Source of the DNA: Chloroflexota bacterium
GTDB taxonomy: Bacteria > Chloroflexota > Anaerolineae > Anaerolineales > Villigracilaceae
NCBI GenBank assembly: GCA_021796315.1
Contig: JAJYOH010000075.1
Span: 1 to 15,743 of the forward strand
Direction: 5' to 3'
DNA length: 15,743 bases
The notes under the pieces were generated by a model. That model made no database searches. It was not told the origin of the DNA and was given only the letters and a program-made list of their open reading frames with translations. The stretch's first letter is position 1. The number at the start of each line of letters is the position of its first letter. Positions 1-7,157 of the stretch are shown piece after piece. The position numbers were made by a program, and so were the translations under genes.

Positions 1-54
1 GCAGCAGCGAAGTTGCAAATATGTTGCCCGCGTCGCTCATGACCACGCGTACCA

Positions 55-384
55 ATGGGCGCGTCGATTCGATCTGCATTACGCGCCCTTAAAGCCCTAT
101 CCCTTACCCCTTCTTATCTTCTCACCGATTTTCGCCTGGAACTCCCACAACTTGATATTCCACAAACTGCGCTCGTCAAAGGCGACGCGTTATGCTTGAG
201 TATTGCAGCTGCATCCGTGCTGGCAAAGACCACGCGTGACGAATTGATGCGTGGACTTGATTCCGTGCATCCCGGCTATGGGCTTGGAAAACATAAAGGA
301 TACGGCACGCAGGCGCATCGTCTCGCGTTGAAGCGGTTGGGGTATTCCCCCATCCACCGAAGGACATTTTCCATAAAACCGTAG
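55..384 (+). CDS. rnhB: Ribonuclease HII, C-terminal part (5' end broken or missing)
   Basis: RNase HII cuts the RNA strand of RNA-DNA hybrids and removes ribonucleotides misincorporated in DNA. The 109 residues match the family's second half: an Asp in YLLTDF (D25), a second Asp in VKGDA (D44) at the spacing of the two C-terminal catalytic aspartates, the core [17 protein letters not shown], then [13 protein letters not shown] and the terminal SPIHRRTF. The N-terminal half, with the DEAGRG motif carrying the first catalytic Asp-Glu pair, is absent. A TGA at 40-42 closes this frame upstream, so the missing part does not simply run off the window edge in frame. In another frame, bases 66-89 read GRVDSICIT, resembling the 'EIDSxGI' segment that precedes this region in the family, which hints at a frameshift or small deletion. 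The listed start is only the first ATG in the open frame and has no convincing ribosome binding site. Family assignment is firm; whether the gene works is doubtful. Confidence 0.85.
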   Translation: MGASIRSALRALKALSLTPSYLLTDFRLELPQLDIPQTALVKGDALCLSIAAASVLAKTTRDELMRGLDSVHPGYGLGKHKGYGTQAHRLALKRLGYSPIHRRTFSIKP

Positions 385-407
385 GGGCGACGTAACGTCG
401 CCCCTAC
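381..407. repeat. REP-like palindrome between convergent genes
   Basis: GTAGGGGCGACG, a 3-base centre, then CGTCGCCCCTAC: a perfect 12-bp inverted repeat. It starts on the last bases of the rnhB stop codon and lies just past the end of the facing ATPase gene, so its hairpin may help end transcription from both sides. The T-tract on the minus strand is short (GGTTTTATGG). The same lead-in (aaaccgtaggg) and core (gGCGAC) recur at 14823-14851, so it is better seen as a member of a dispersed palindromic repeat family. Confidence 0.7.
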
Positions 408-410
408 AAA

Positions 411-3335
411 TTATTCGCGTTTCATCCGTAGGAAAAATTTGGTAATTTCTTCTGCAACTGCGGGCATCAACGAGAACCCCAGCACGACAGCCCATTCGCG
501 CAACGACATAAAATGTGTGTTGAAAATTCCTTGCAGGAATGGAATACCACAAACAATCAGCAGCAATGCGATGGATGAGCCAACCGCCAGTTGCATATAA
601 CGATTCGAGAATATCCCAATCTGAAACAACGAGGCGCGTTCTGAACGGGCGGTATATGCGCGGAAAAGTTCGCACAGTGAAAGTGTAACAAAAGCCATCG
701 TTTCCGCGGTTTGAACATCCACACCGCGCCAATCGTGTTGGAGAATGTAAAGTAGCGGATTGGCTCCGGCGGGGATTGCCGCGCCTGCTTGAAGATGCCA
801 GATCAATCCAAGCCCGAATGCAAAGAGAACCGCACTGGTTTGGACAATCGTTTGAATAATAATTCCAAGCCCCATCGTTTGGTTGATGATCGGTTCCCTT
901 TTGGCACGCGGCTTGCGTGACATAATATCAGGATCACCTTTTTCCATCGCTAAAGCGAGCGCAGGCGCGCCGTCAGTGATGAGGTTCAGCCACAACAATT
1001 GAATCGCGGTCAATGGCGTTGGCAGACCCGCCAGCGTGGCAAGGAAGATGACCATGATCTCGGCCACATTCGATGAAAGCAGGAAGAACACGAATTTGCG
1101 AATGTTGGCATAGATGACGCGTCCTTGTTCCACTGCCGCGACGATACTGGCATAGTTGTCGTCGGTGAGAACCATATCTGCGGTTTCTTTGGCAACGTCC
1201 GTGCCGGTGATTCCCATCGCTATGCCGATGTCCGCACGTTTGATGGCGGGCGCGTCATTGACTCCATCGCCGGTCATCGCAACCACCTCGCCGTTCGCTT
1301 GCAACGCGTCCACGATGCGTAATTTATGTTCCGGCGAAACGCGAGCAAACACATCAGTCTCTTCGATCTCGTGTTTGAGTTTGGAATCGCTCATCGTGTC
1401 GAGGTCCGCGCCGGTTGCCACTTTATGTCCCGGCTTGAGCAAACCAATCGTTTGGGCGATGGCACGCGCAGTGTTGGGATAATCGCCTGTGATCATCAGC
1501 GTGCGGATACCGGCATGGCGCGCCTTTTCCAGGGCGGGTTTTATTTCTTCACGCGCCGGATCAATCATCCCAACCAAACCGACGAAGACAAGGTCCTCTT
1601 CAAGCGCGCTTAATTTTCCGCGTTTCGTTTTGATGTCGCGGTACGCCAGCGCAAGGACGCGCAGCGCATTTCCCGTCATCGAATCAGTGGCTTCATTTAT
1701 TTTCTTCAGAACAGTCTTTGTTAGGTTGCGCTTTTTATCATTCAACGTTTGATACGATGTGCAAAGCGGAAGCACAACCTCCGGTGCGCCTTTGACCGCG
1801 ACCAGATTCCTTCCCCGCATCGTATCATCGTAATAATGAGAGAAATCGTCCGGCTGTGGATTCTCGACCAGATGGAAAGTCACCATGCGCTTACGGACTG
1901 AGTCGAAGGGAATTTCATCGAGGCGAGGGTACGCTTTACGTTCATGGCTTGTTGGCAGTCTGGATTCTCCGGCTTTGGCGGCGGCCACCAGCAAAGCCGC
2001 CTCCGTTGGATCGCCGACGACGCGATACATGTGCTGCGAACCTTCGACCGGTTCGATCTGTGCGTCGTTGTTCAGCACGCCAAGCCACAGCGCAGTGCGA
2101 ATTGCTCTGTAATCATTCCACTTTTGGATCTTTTTCCCGCTGACGGAAAAATCGCCGCGGGAGGAATATCCGCCTCCGGTGACTTCCACGCTTCGTCCAT
2201 CAACCCATAAGCGGGTGACCGTCATTTCGTTTTGAGTCAGCGTCCCGGTTTTATCGGAACAGATCACAGTCGCCGATCCAAGCGTCTCAACGGAAGCCAG
2301 CTTGCGGATGAGCGCGTGGCGCCGGATCATTTCGCGCATCCCCAGCGCGAGGCTGATTGTCACAACCGCGGGAAGTCCCTCCGGCACGGCGGCAATCGCG
2401 AGGCTGACGGCAATGATAAAAACATCCGTTATAGCCTTTAGGTTTTCTTTCAAAAAAGAAAGTGGACTGACAAATAAACCGCCGAAGCCGGCATAATCAT
2501 TCAACGCCGTGATAAAAACAACAGCGACCAAAACCAATGCGCCGACGCTTAAAGTTTGTCCCAATTGATCGAGCCGACGCTGAAGCGGTGTTTCTTCTTC
2601 TTCCACGCCCTGAAGTATGTTGGCGATCAATCCAAGTTGCGTGTGCATTCCGGTGCTGGTGACCACGCCGCGCCCGCGTCCATACGCAACCAATGTGCCC
2701 ATGAAAGCCATATTGTTTCGATCACCAATCGGCGCATTCTGCTTCAACACATTTGAAGCGTTCTTTTCGACGGGCAACGATTCGCCGGTCAGCGAGGCTT
2801 CTTCGATTCGCAAATTGATGGTTTCGAGCAGGCGCAAGTCCGCTGGAACGTAATTGCCCGCTTCAAGGATCACAATATCGCCGGGGACAAGTTCGCTGGA
2901 GGGAATCGTCACGCGGTGCCTATCACGCAGGACACGCGCTTCGGGCGCGGCCAGTTTTTTCAATGCAGCCAGTGCTTCTTCGGCGCGTCGCTCCTGAAAA
3001 ATACCCAATACCGTGTTCAACACAACAATTGACAGGATTGCGGCGGCATCCACCCATTCGCCCAGAAGGGCAGAGACAATCGAAGAAACGATCAAAAGAA
3101 TGACAACAAAGTTATTTAGCTGATCCCAGAGAGTCGCCAGGAAACCAGGACGCGGCGCTTCCTGCAATTGATTTGGGCCGTACTGGTTTAGACGTTTCGC
3201 TGCCTCTTCGGATGTCAGGCCGTCTTTGTGAATTTCCAAATGTTTCAGTACGTTGGATGGTGAAAGTGTATGCCAATGATCTGTTTGAATCTTTGTGTCA
3301 AGATCAGTTTCTAAAGCAATGGTTTTATCAACCAC
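411..3335 (-). CDS. P2-type cation-transporting ATPase (Ca2+/Mn2+ type), 974 aa
   Basis: This is a membrane ion pump that couples ATP hydrolysis to export of divalent cations, probably Ca2+ and/or Mn2+. It has the full SERCA/PMR1-like architecture: N-terminal cation-ATPase domain (about 20-90), actuator loop with TGES (183-186), M4 PEGLP (318-322), phosphorylation site DKTGT (D361), nucleotide-binding domain, hinge TGDGVND (688-694) and six C-terminal helices. Residues aligning with both SERCA calcium sites are present: E319 (M4), N756 and E759 (M5), N784, T787 and D788 (M6), and E889 (M8). The start is GTG at 3335, chosen because GGAGG lies five bases upstream and no other in-frame start is near. 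It is the last gene of the riboswitch operon, 84 bp behind a paralogous pump, with no terminator between. Both have Leu where yeast Pmr1 has its Mn-selectivity Gln, so the ion cannot be read from sequence alone. Confidence 0.95.
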   Translation of the reverse strand: MVDKTIALETDLDTKIQTDHWHTLSPSNVLKHLEIHKDGLTSEEAAKRLNQYGPNQLQEAPRPGFLATLWDQLNNFVVILLIVSSIVSALLGEWVDAAAILSIVVLNTVLGIFQERRAEEALAALKKLAAPEARVLRDRHRVTIPSSELVPGDIVILEAGNYVPADLRLLETINLRIEEASLTGESLPVEKNASNVLKQNAPIGDRNNMAFMGTLVAYGRGRGVVTSTGMHTQLGLIANILQGVEEEETPLQRRLDQLGQTLSVGALVLVAVVFITALNDYAGFGGLFVSPLSFLKENLKAITDVFIIAVSLAIAAVPEGLPAVVTISLALGMREMIRRHALIRKLASVETLGSATVICSDKTGTLTQNEMTVTRLWVDGRSVEVTGGGYSSRGDFSVSGKKIQKWNDYRAIRTALWLGVLNNDAQIEPVEGSQHMYRVVGDPTEAALLVAAAKAGESRLPTSHERKAYPRLDEIPFDSVRKRMVTFHLVENPQPDDFSHYYDDTMRGRNLVAVKGAPEVVLPLCTSYQTLNDKKRNLTKTVLKKINEATDSMTGNALRVLALAYRDIKTKRGKLSALEEDLVFVGLVGMIDPAREEIKPALEKARHAGIRTLMITGDYPNTARAIAQTIGLLKPGHKVATGADLDTMSDSKLKHEIEETDVFARVSPEHKLRIVDALQANGEVVAMTGDGVNDAPAIKRADIGIAMGITGTDVAKETADMVLTDDNYASIVAAVEQGRVIYANIRKFVFFLLSSNVAEIMVIFLATLAGLPTPLTAIQLLWLNLITDGAPALALAMEKGDPDIMSRKPRAKREPIINQTMGLGIIIQTIVQTSAVLFAFGLGLIWHLQAGAAIPAGANPLLYILQHDWRGVDVQTAETMAFVTLSLCELFRAYTARSERASLFQIGIFSNRYMQLAVGSSIALLLIVCGIPFLQGIFNTHFMSLREWAVVLGFSLMPAVAEEITKFFLRMKRE

Positions 3336-3419
3336 AAAGTCCTCCGGTGCTATCCATGCGATGAATGACTTACATAATCAACGAACAAACTTGAATAATA
3401 AATGTTTGCGGACCGACAA

Positions 3420-6113
3420 TCATGCCATTTTTCCAAACCAACCTCGACGCTCCATCCATTTTGATAATTCCAATATCGGGGATACAGAAAAAGCTAGGAG
3501 AAGAATAATCATCCAATCGACCAGCGTCAAGCTGAAAGTCCCGAAAGCTACATGCAAGAAAGGCAAATATACAATCAGAGTCAGTAAGGTCAATTCCCAC
3601 GTAATCGCGGCATTCAACCATTTGTTGGCAAATGGACGATTCAACACGGAAAGCCGATCCGAACGAAAGTTGTACGCTTTAAAGAATTGAATCAACACGA
3701 GAGAAACAAAGGTCATTGTCATGGCTTCCGCATCGCTGCGGCCAGAATTGCGCGCCCAGGCAAACAATCCCAGATTGACTATGGTGGACCAGACTCCGCC
3801 CAGGAGCATCAAGGTAACAACTGGCCGCGTAAAAATGCCAGTGCGCGGGTTGCGCGGCTGACGGTGCATGAGGTCCGCTTCGGGCGGGTCTACAGCCAGC
3901 GCAAGAGCGGGTAAACCGTCTGTAGCCAGATTCACATACAAAATCTGCACCGCGCTCAACGGGATAGGAAAGCCCAACAGTGTAGCTCCGGCCATCAAGC
4001 CGATTTCGCCAATATTGGAGGAGAGCAGATACATCAAATATTTTTTGATATTGCTAAAGATACCGCGCCCCTCCTCGACTGCTGCAACAATGGATGCAAA
4101 GTTGTCATCGGTAAGGGTCATCGCTGCGGCTTCTCGCGTGACGCCCGTCCCGGTGATTCCCATCGCGATACCAATATCCGCTTTCTTAAGCGCAGGCGCA
4201 TCGTTCACGCCGTCGCCTGTCATCGCGACGATGTGACCTTTCTTCTGCAAAGCCGTAACCACCTTCAATTTATGCGCTGGCGAAACGCGAGCGTAGACGT
4301 CAATGTTTTCCACTTTTTGTTCAAGCTCCGCATCGCTCATCGCTTCGAGTTCTGTTCCGGTGACGACATTTCCCGTCTTCAATAAACTTAATTCACGCGC
4401 AACCGCTTGCGCTGTAATCGGATGATCGCCTGTGATCATGACGGGCCGAATGCCTGCCTGTTCGCATGTTTTGATTGCAGCTTTCGCCTCGGGTCGTGGA
4501 GGATCAATCATTCCGACCAGCCCAAGAAAAGTCATCTTCTGTTCTGCATTTTCCAGTCTGGCATTTGATTTGGACGCGATTGCCAATACACGCAAAGCTT
4601 CACTTGCCATTTGACGCGCGGCTGCTAAAATCGCATCCCGGCTTTTATGGCTCAGCGAAGCCTCTCCATCCGACGTCAAATACCGTGTACAAGAGTCAAG
4701 GATGATTTCCGGGGCACCTTTCGAATAAGCCATTATCCTTTTTGTCCCACTATGCAGCGTGGTCATACGTTTGGTTTCGGATGTGAACGGAATCTCATCG
4801 ACGCGAGGAAACTGCTCGTCGAGATCCGTTTTATGCAATCCGGCTTTTGCCGCCGCGACCACCAACGCTCCCTCGGTTGGGTCGCCTTTGACATGCCAAC
4901 GTCCATCTACTTCATTACGGATGATGTGAGCATCAGATGCAAGAACCGCGGCGCGTAAAAGCGTTTTGAGCAAAACATCCGGATCGATCTTTGAATCCTT
5001 TTCCAGGAAGAAACCATGAGGGTCATAGCCCGCACCAGAGACTTCAAGAAAACGCCCTGCGGTAAAGATCCTGCGAACCGTCATCTCATCTTTGGTCAAG
5101 GTTCCCGTTTTATCGGAACAAATTACTGATGTGCTGCCGAGCGTTTCGACAGCCGGGAGACGGCGCATCAATGCATTGCGTTTGACCATCCTCTGTACGC
5201 CAATGGCAAGCGAGATGGTAACGACGGCCGGCAACGCCTCGGGGACAACTGCTACAGCTAATGCGATGCCAAAAATAAACATTTCAATAAAAGGCTGGCC
5301 GCGGAAAAGACCAAGGGCAACGATGATTGCCACGATTATAAAAGTGGCCTTCGCAAGCGTATTACCAACTTTGTTCAGATTCTCTTGCAGTGGAGTCTTA
5401 CTGCTTTCAACGGTTTGCAGCAATTGAGCGATCTTGCCAAATTCGGTATTGATTCCTGTAGCGACAACCATTGCGCGGCCACGTCCATAAGTCACGGCTG
5501 TGCCGGAATAGGCCATATTTCTGCGATCACCAAGCGCCAGATCGGGATCACTGAGAACTTGATTATGTTTTTCGACCGCGACGGACTCGCCGGTCAGGGC
5601 GGATTCTTCTATCTGTAGATTGACCGCCTCTACAAGTCTTGCGTCAGCTGGAACTTTGTCGCCCGCGCGTAGCAGGATCATGTCGCCTATTACCAATTCA
5701 CAGGCCGGCACTTCGACTTCTTCATCGTCGCGCAACACAGTCGCAGTTGGTGCGGCCATTTGGCGCAATATTTCAATGGCCCGCTCCGCGCGATATTCCT
5801 GTACAAATCCCAAAAGCACGGCAAACAACATGATAATGGCAATCGCTATGGCTTCGATTTCCTGTCCAAGAAAGGCGGAAAGAACTGTTGCAACAAGCAG
5901 GATAATGATCAAAACGTTCTTGAACTGCTCGAAGAGAATTGTCCATGGCGAAATGTGTTGAGCAGCTTGCAGTTCGTTTGGACCGTCTTGAGCCAAGCGT
6001 CGAGCTGCTTCCACGCCTGCTAAACCAATATGCGCCGAATCTAATTGAGCGAATATCGCGTCGGCTGAAAGTATATGCCAGAGTGGAGCAGATTCTTTGA
6101 TTGACGTTTTCAT
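3420..6113 (-). CDS. P2-type cation-transporting ATPase, first pump of the Mn riboswitch operon, 897 aa
   Basis: A divalent-cation-exporting P-type ATPase. Motifs in order: actuator TGES (174-177), M4 PEALP (291-295), DKTGT with phosphorylated D334, the KGDPTEGA segment of the nucleotide-binding domain, TGDGVND (632-638), M5 LLSSNIGE (N700, E703), M6 NLATDG (N728, T731, D732) and M8 LIQFF (Q809). The last replaces the Glu that completes calcium site I in SERCA; Gln there is also found in plasma-membrane Ca2+ pumps, which carry one ion per cycle. The ATG start has AAGGA four bases upstream and overlaps the preceding small gene's stop (ATGA), so translation is probably coupled. P-type ATPases under yybP-ykoY control are known in lactococci and streptococci as Mn2+/Ca2+ exporters, which supports the same role here. 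It is a paralogue of the next gene, not a duplicate: the N-termini, M4 and C-terminal regions differ clearly. Confidence 0.95.
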   Translation of the reverse strand: MKTSIKESAPLWHILSADAIFAQLDSAHIGLAGVEAARRLAQDGPNELQAAQHISPWTILFEQFKNVLIIILLVATVLSAFLGQEIEAIAIAIIMLFAVLLGFVQEYRAERAIEILRQMAAPTATVLRDDEEVEVPACELVIGDMILLRAGDKVPADARLVEAVNLQIEESALTGESVAVEKHNQVLSDPDLALGDRRNMAYSGTAVTYGRGRAMVVATGINTEFGKIAQLLQTVESSKTPLQENLNKVGNTLAKATFIIVAIIVALGLFRGQPFIEMFIFGIALAVAVVPEALPAVVTISLAIGVQRMVKRNALMRRLPAVETLGSTSVICSDKTGTLTKDEMTVRRIFTAGRFLEVSGAGYDPHGFFLEKDSKIDPDVLLKTLLRAAVLASDAHIIRNEVDGRWHVKGDPTEGALVVAAAKAGLHKTDLDEQFPRVDEIPFTSETKRMTTLHSGTKRIMAYSKGAPEIILDSCTRYLTSDGEASLSHKSRDAILAAARQMASEALRVLAIASKSNARLENAEQKMTFLGLVGMIDPPRPEAKAAIKTCEQAGIRPVMITGDHPITAQAVARELSLLKTGNVVTGTELEAMSDAELEQKVENIDVYARVSPAHKLKVVTALQKKGHIVAMTGDGVNDAPALKKADIGIAMGITGTGVTREAAAMTLTDDNFASIVAAVEEGRGIFSNIKKYLMYLLSSNIGEIGLMAGATLLGFPIPLSAVQILYVNLATDGLPALALAVDPPEADLMHRQPRNPRTGIFTRPVVTLMLLGGVWSTIVNLGLFAWARNSGRSDAEAMTMTFVSLVLIQFFKAYNFRSDRLSVLNRPFANKWLNAAITWELTLLTLIVYLPFLHVAFGTFSLTLVDWMIILLLAFSVSPILELSKWMERRGWFGKMA

Positions 6114-6373
6114 TTTCCTTTTTCTCGATGGATGGATTTGGCTGACTGTTCATGCTTGTCTGGCGAGCCTGCCTTGAAGAAGATTTGATTAAGCCAATAG
6201 ATCAGTGCGGCCATCGCGGGAAGTGCAGCAACGGGCAGGCATTCTGCCGCGTTGGCAGTTTCATCTTCCAACCATACGCTGATGGCCGTTCCGCTGCCGC
6301 TGAGGGCAAGCGCAGGCCAGAATATCCATCGCCAGCGAGGTGGAAGGCAGTGTGAGCGAGGACATGGTTTCAT
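6110..6373 (-). CDS. Small two-helix membrane protein, first gene of the Mn riboswitch operon, 87 aa
   Basis: I do not recognise this protein. Two hydrophobic segments are visible, about residues 16-35 (WIFWPALALSGSG...) and 46-66 (LPVAALPAMAALIYWL...). They are joined by a short acidic loop (E36, D37, E38, E44). The N-terminus is basic (RWRW, with C4, H8, C9) and the C-terminal tail is Lys/His-rich. By the positive-inside rule both ends should be cytoplasmic and the acidic loop outside. I chose ATG at 6373, not the longer open frame to 6454, because AAGGAG lies six bases upstream and because the longer version would run into the riboswitch terminator. Its TGA overlaps the ATG of the downstream ATPase, which implies coupled translation. 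Being first under a Mn2+ riboswitch, it may be a pump accessory or regulatory subunit; this is inference only. Confidence 0.75.
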   Translation of the reverse strand: MKPCPRSHCLPPRWRWIFWPALALSGSGTAISVWLEDETANAAECLPVAALPAMAALIYWLNQIFFKAGSPDKHEQSAKSIHREKGK

Positions 6374-6414
6374 GACAATCTCCTTCGGTTGAAGGATCAC
6401 CGCAGCAAGGTCAG

Positions 6415-6449
6415 AAAAAAAAGACCACCACGATAATCGTGGTGGTCTT
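6415..6449 (-). terminator. Intrinsic terminator of the Mn riboswitch
   Basis: On the minus strand AAGACCACCACGA and TCGTGGTGGTCTT form a perfect 13-bp stem with a 3-base loop, followed directly by eight T (A-run at 6415-6422). It lies between the aptamer and the ribosome binding site of the first operon gene. Its 5' arm contains the GACC that closes the aptamer's P1 helix, so the two folds exclude each other. Ligand binding should therefore prevent termination (an ON switch). Confidence 0.9.
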
Positions 6450-6548
6450 GCCAACGCTTCAAAGCGTATGGATTGCCGATGGCAACATTTTTGCCAATGT
6501 CATGACGACAATCCATCCTGTGGGAGTACAGGCGGCTACTCCCCAACC
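6444..6548 (-). ncRNA. yybP-ykoY manganese riboswitch aptamer
   Basis: Mn2+-binding leader RNA of the metal-export operon. Read on the minus strand, it begins GGTTGGGGAGTAGCC, carrying the family's hallmark GGGGAGUAGC (loop L1). Next come a P2 hairpin (CCUGU/ACAGG, 6517-6532) and P3 (GGAUUG/CAAUCC, 6509-6514 with 6470-6475). P3 holds the second hallmark UCGUCA (L3, 6503-6508), an inner UGGCA/UGCCA hairpin and a 3'-side CGG (6476-6478). P4 follows (ACGCU/AGCGU, 6454-6467), and the aptamer ends with GGCAAGACC, which matches the 3' end of the Lactococcus lactis yybP-ykoY RNA as I remember it. L1 and L3 dock to form the Mn2+ site in known structures. P1 appears short (GGUU/GACC plus GCC/GGC). Order, loop sequences and terminator placement all agree with the family. 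Confidence 0.92.
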
Positions 6549-6569
6549 GAAGTTGAGTGTATTCGGTTG
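6544..6569. repeat. Inverted repeat over the -10 region (possible operator)
   Basis: CAACCGAA, ten bases, TTCGGTTG: perfect 8-bp arms at 6544-6551 and 6562-6569. The repeat covers the -10 hexamer, part of the spacer and the start-site region of the operon promoter, so most of it is not transcribed. That position suits a repressor site rather than an RNA hairpin. No regulator gene lies in the window, and the proximal arm also overlaps the conserved aptamer start, so chance is possible. Confidence 0.4.
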
Positions 6570-6584
6570 AAAACAGAATGTCAA
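6556..6584 (-). promoter_or_regulatory. Sigma-70-type promoter of the riboswitch-ATPase operon
   Basis: The minus strand reads TTGACA (6579-6584), a 17-base spacer, then TACACT (6556-6561). The -35 is perfect and the -10 matches four of six consensus bases. Transcription would start near 6548-6550, almost exactly at the first base of the riboswitch aptamer. That agreement supports both calls. Confidence 0.75.
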
Positions 6585-6632
6585 GTCGAAAAAGCCTACA
6601 CTTTTGACATGCTGTCTTTTCTTCGTCAGCAG

Positions 6633-7070
6633 CTAGTTCGCCGGCCGATATTCCAGCCACCAATTGCCCGTATTACGAAGCTGGTTTATGGGAGTTAAAT
6701 TGAAGTCAATCAATCCGGAAAGGAGTCTATAGCTGATTTCCATATCCACGCAAGTATAGCCTGGCCTGTCTTGTTGGGCACAGGGCGTTGACGAAATCCC
6801 ATAGGCAAGAATTTGCGCCCAAAAAAGAGTCGTCTTCAATTTCAGTGAACCTTCGACATAACTATCAGAAGGCAGATAAAACTCAATCCAGTTCTGATGT
6901 TCCCGGCAGCCGCCAATGCAAAGATGGGTTGACGCCGGATATGCAATCGAAATATTTGATTCTGCCGCGCGGCTGGAATTTGCAGAACTCTTCACCAACG
7001 GAATAATCAGAAACACAAATATCAATAACGCGAGTGCCCACCATCGGAGAATCAGCAACTTTCCTTGCAT
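6633..7070 (-). CDS. Membrane-anchored extracytoplasmic protein of unknown function, 145 aa
   Basis: No family is recognised. One strongly hydrophobic helix (about residues 8-27, WWALALLIFVFLIIP) follows a short basic N-terminus and looks like a signal anchor. The rest is a soluble domain of about 115 residues with aromatic-rich stretches (NWIEFYLP, NWWLEYRP) and four cysteines (C51, C55, C97, C107) that could form disulfides outside the cell. ATG at 7070 is preceded by AAAGG four bases upstream and by an extended -10 promoter at 7113-7118. The gene ends about 50 bp before the riboswitch operon promoter on the same strand. No clear terminator separates them, so read-through transcripts may enter the riboswitch. 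Confidence 0.65.
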   Translation of the reverse strand: MQGKLLILRWWALALLIFVFLIIPLVKSSANSSRAAESNISIAYPASTHLCIGGCREHQNWIEFYLPSDSYVEGSLKLKTTLFWAQILAYGISSTPCAQQDRPGYTCVDMEISYRLLSGLIDFNLTPINQLRNTGNWWLEYRPAN

Positions 7071-7112
7071 GCTACCTTTCTTATCTAATACCAGGATTGT
7101 AAAGCACGTAGG

Positions 7113-7121
7113 ATTATAACA
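7113..7121 (-). promoter_or_regulatory. Extended -10 promoter of the membrane-anchored protein gene
   Basis: The minus strand reads TGTTATAAT, a perfect TATAAT (7113-7118) with the TGn extension that can replace a good -35. No convincing -35 is seen at the proper distance. Transcription would begin near 7106, giving a leader of about 35 bases before the ATG at 7070. Confidence 0.5.
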
Positions 7122-7157
7122 ATTCGATTCTTGCTGCTTGAATTACAGGTCAGTTAA

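Noticed and set aside
190..732. 180-codon open frame on the minus strand
   Set aside because: It overlaps the ATPase 3' end in another frame and crosses rnhB; its composition (many Arg, Cys, Trp) is that of a shadow frame.
3336..3419. Possible second riboswitch or promoter between the two ATPase genes
   Set aside because: The 84-bp gap has no yybP-ykoY hallmarks, no hairpin with a T-run and no good promoter pair; co-transcription is simpler.
6397..6663. 88-codon open frame on the minus strand
   Set aside because: It runs through the promoter, riboswitch and terminator, which explain the sequence better; no ribosome binding site or family resemblance.
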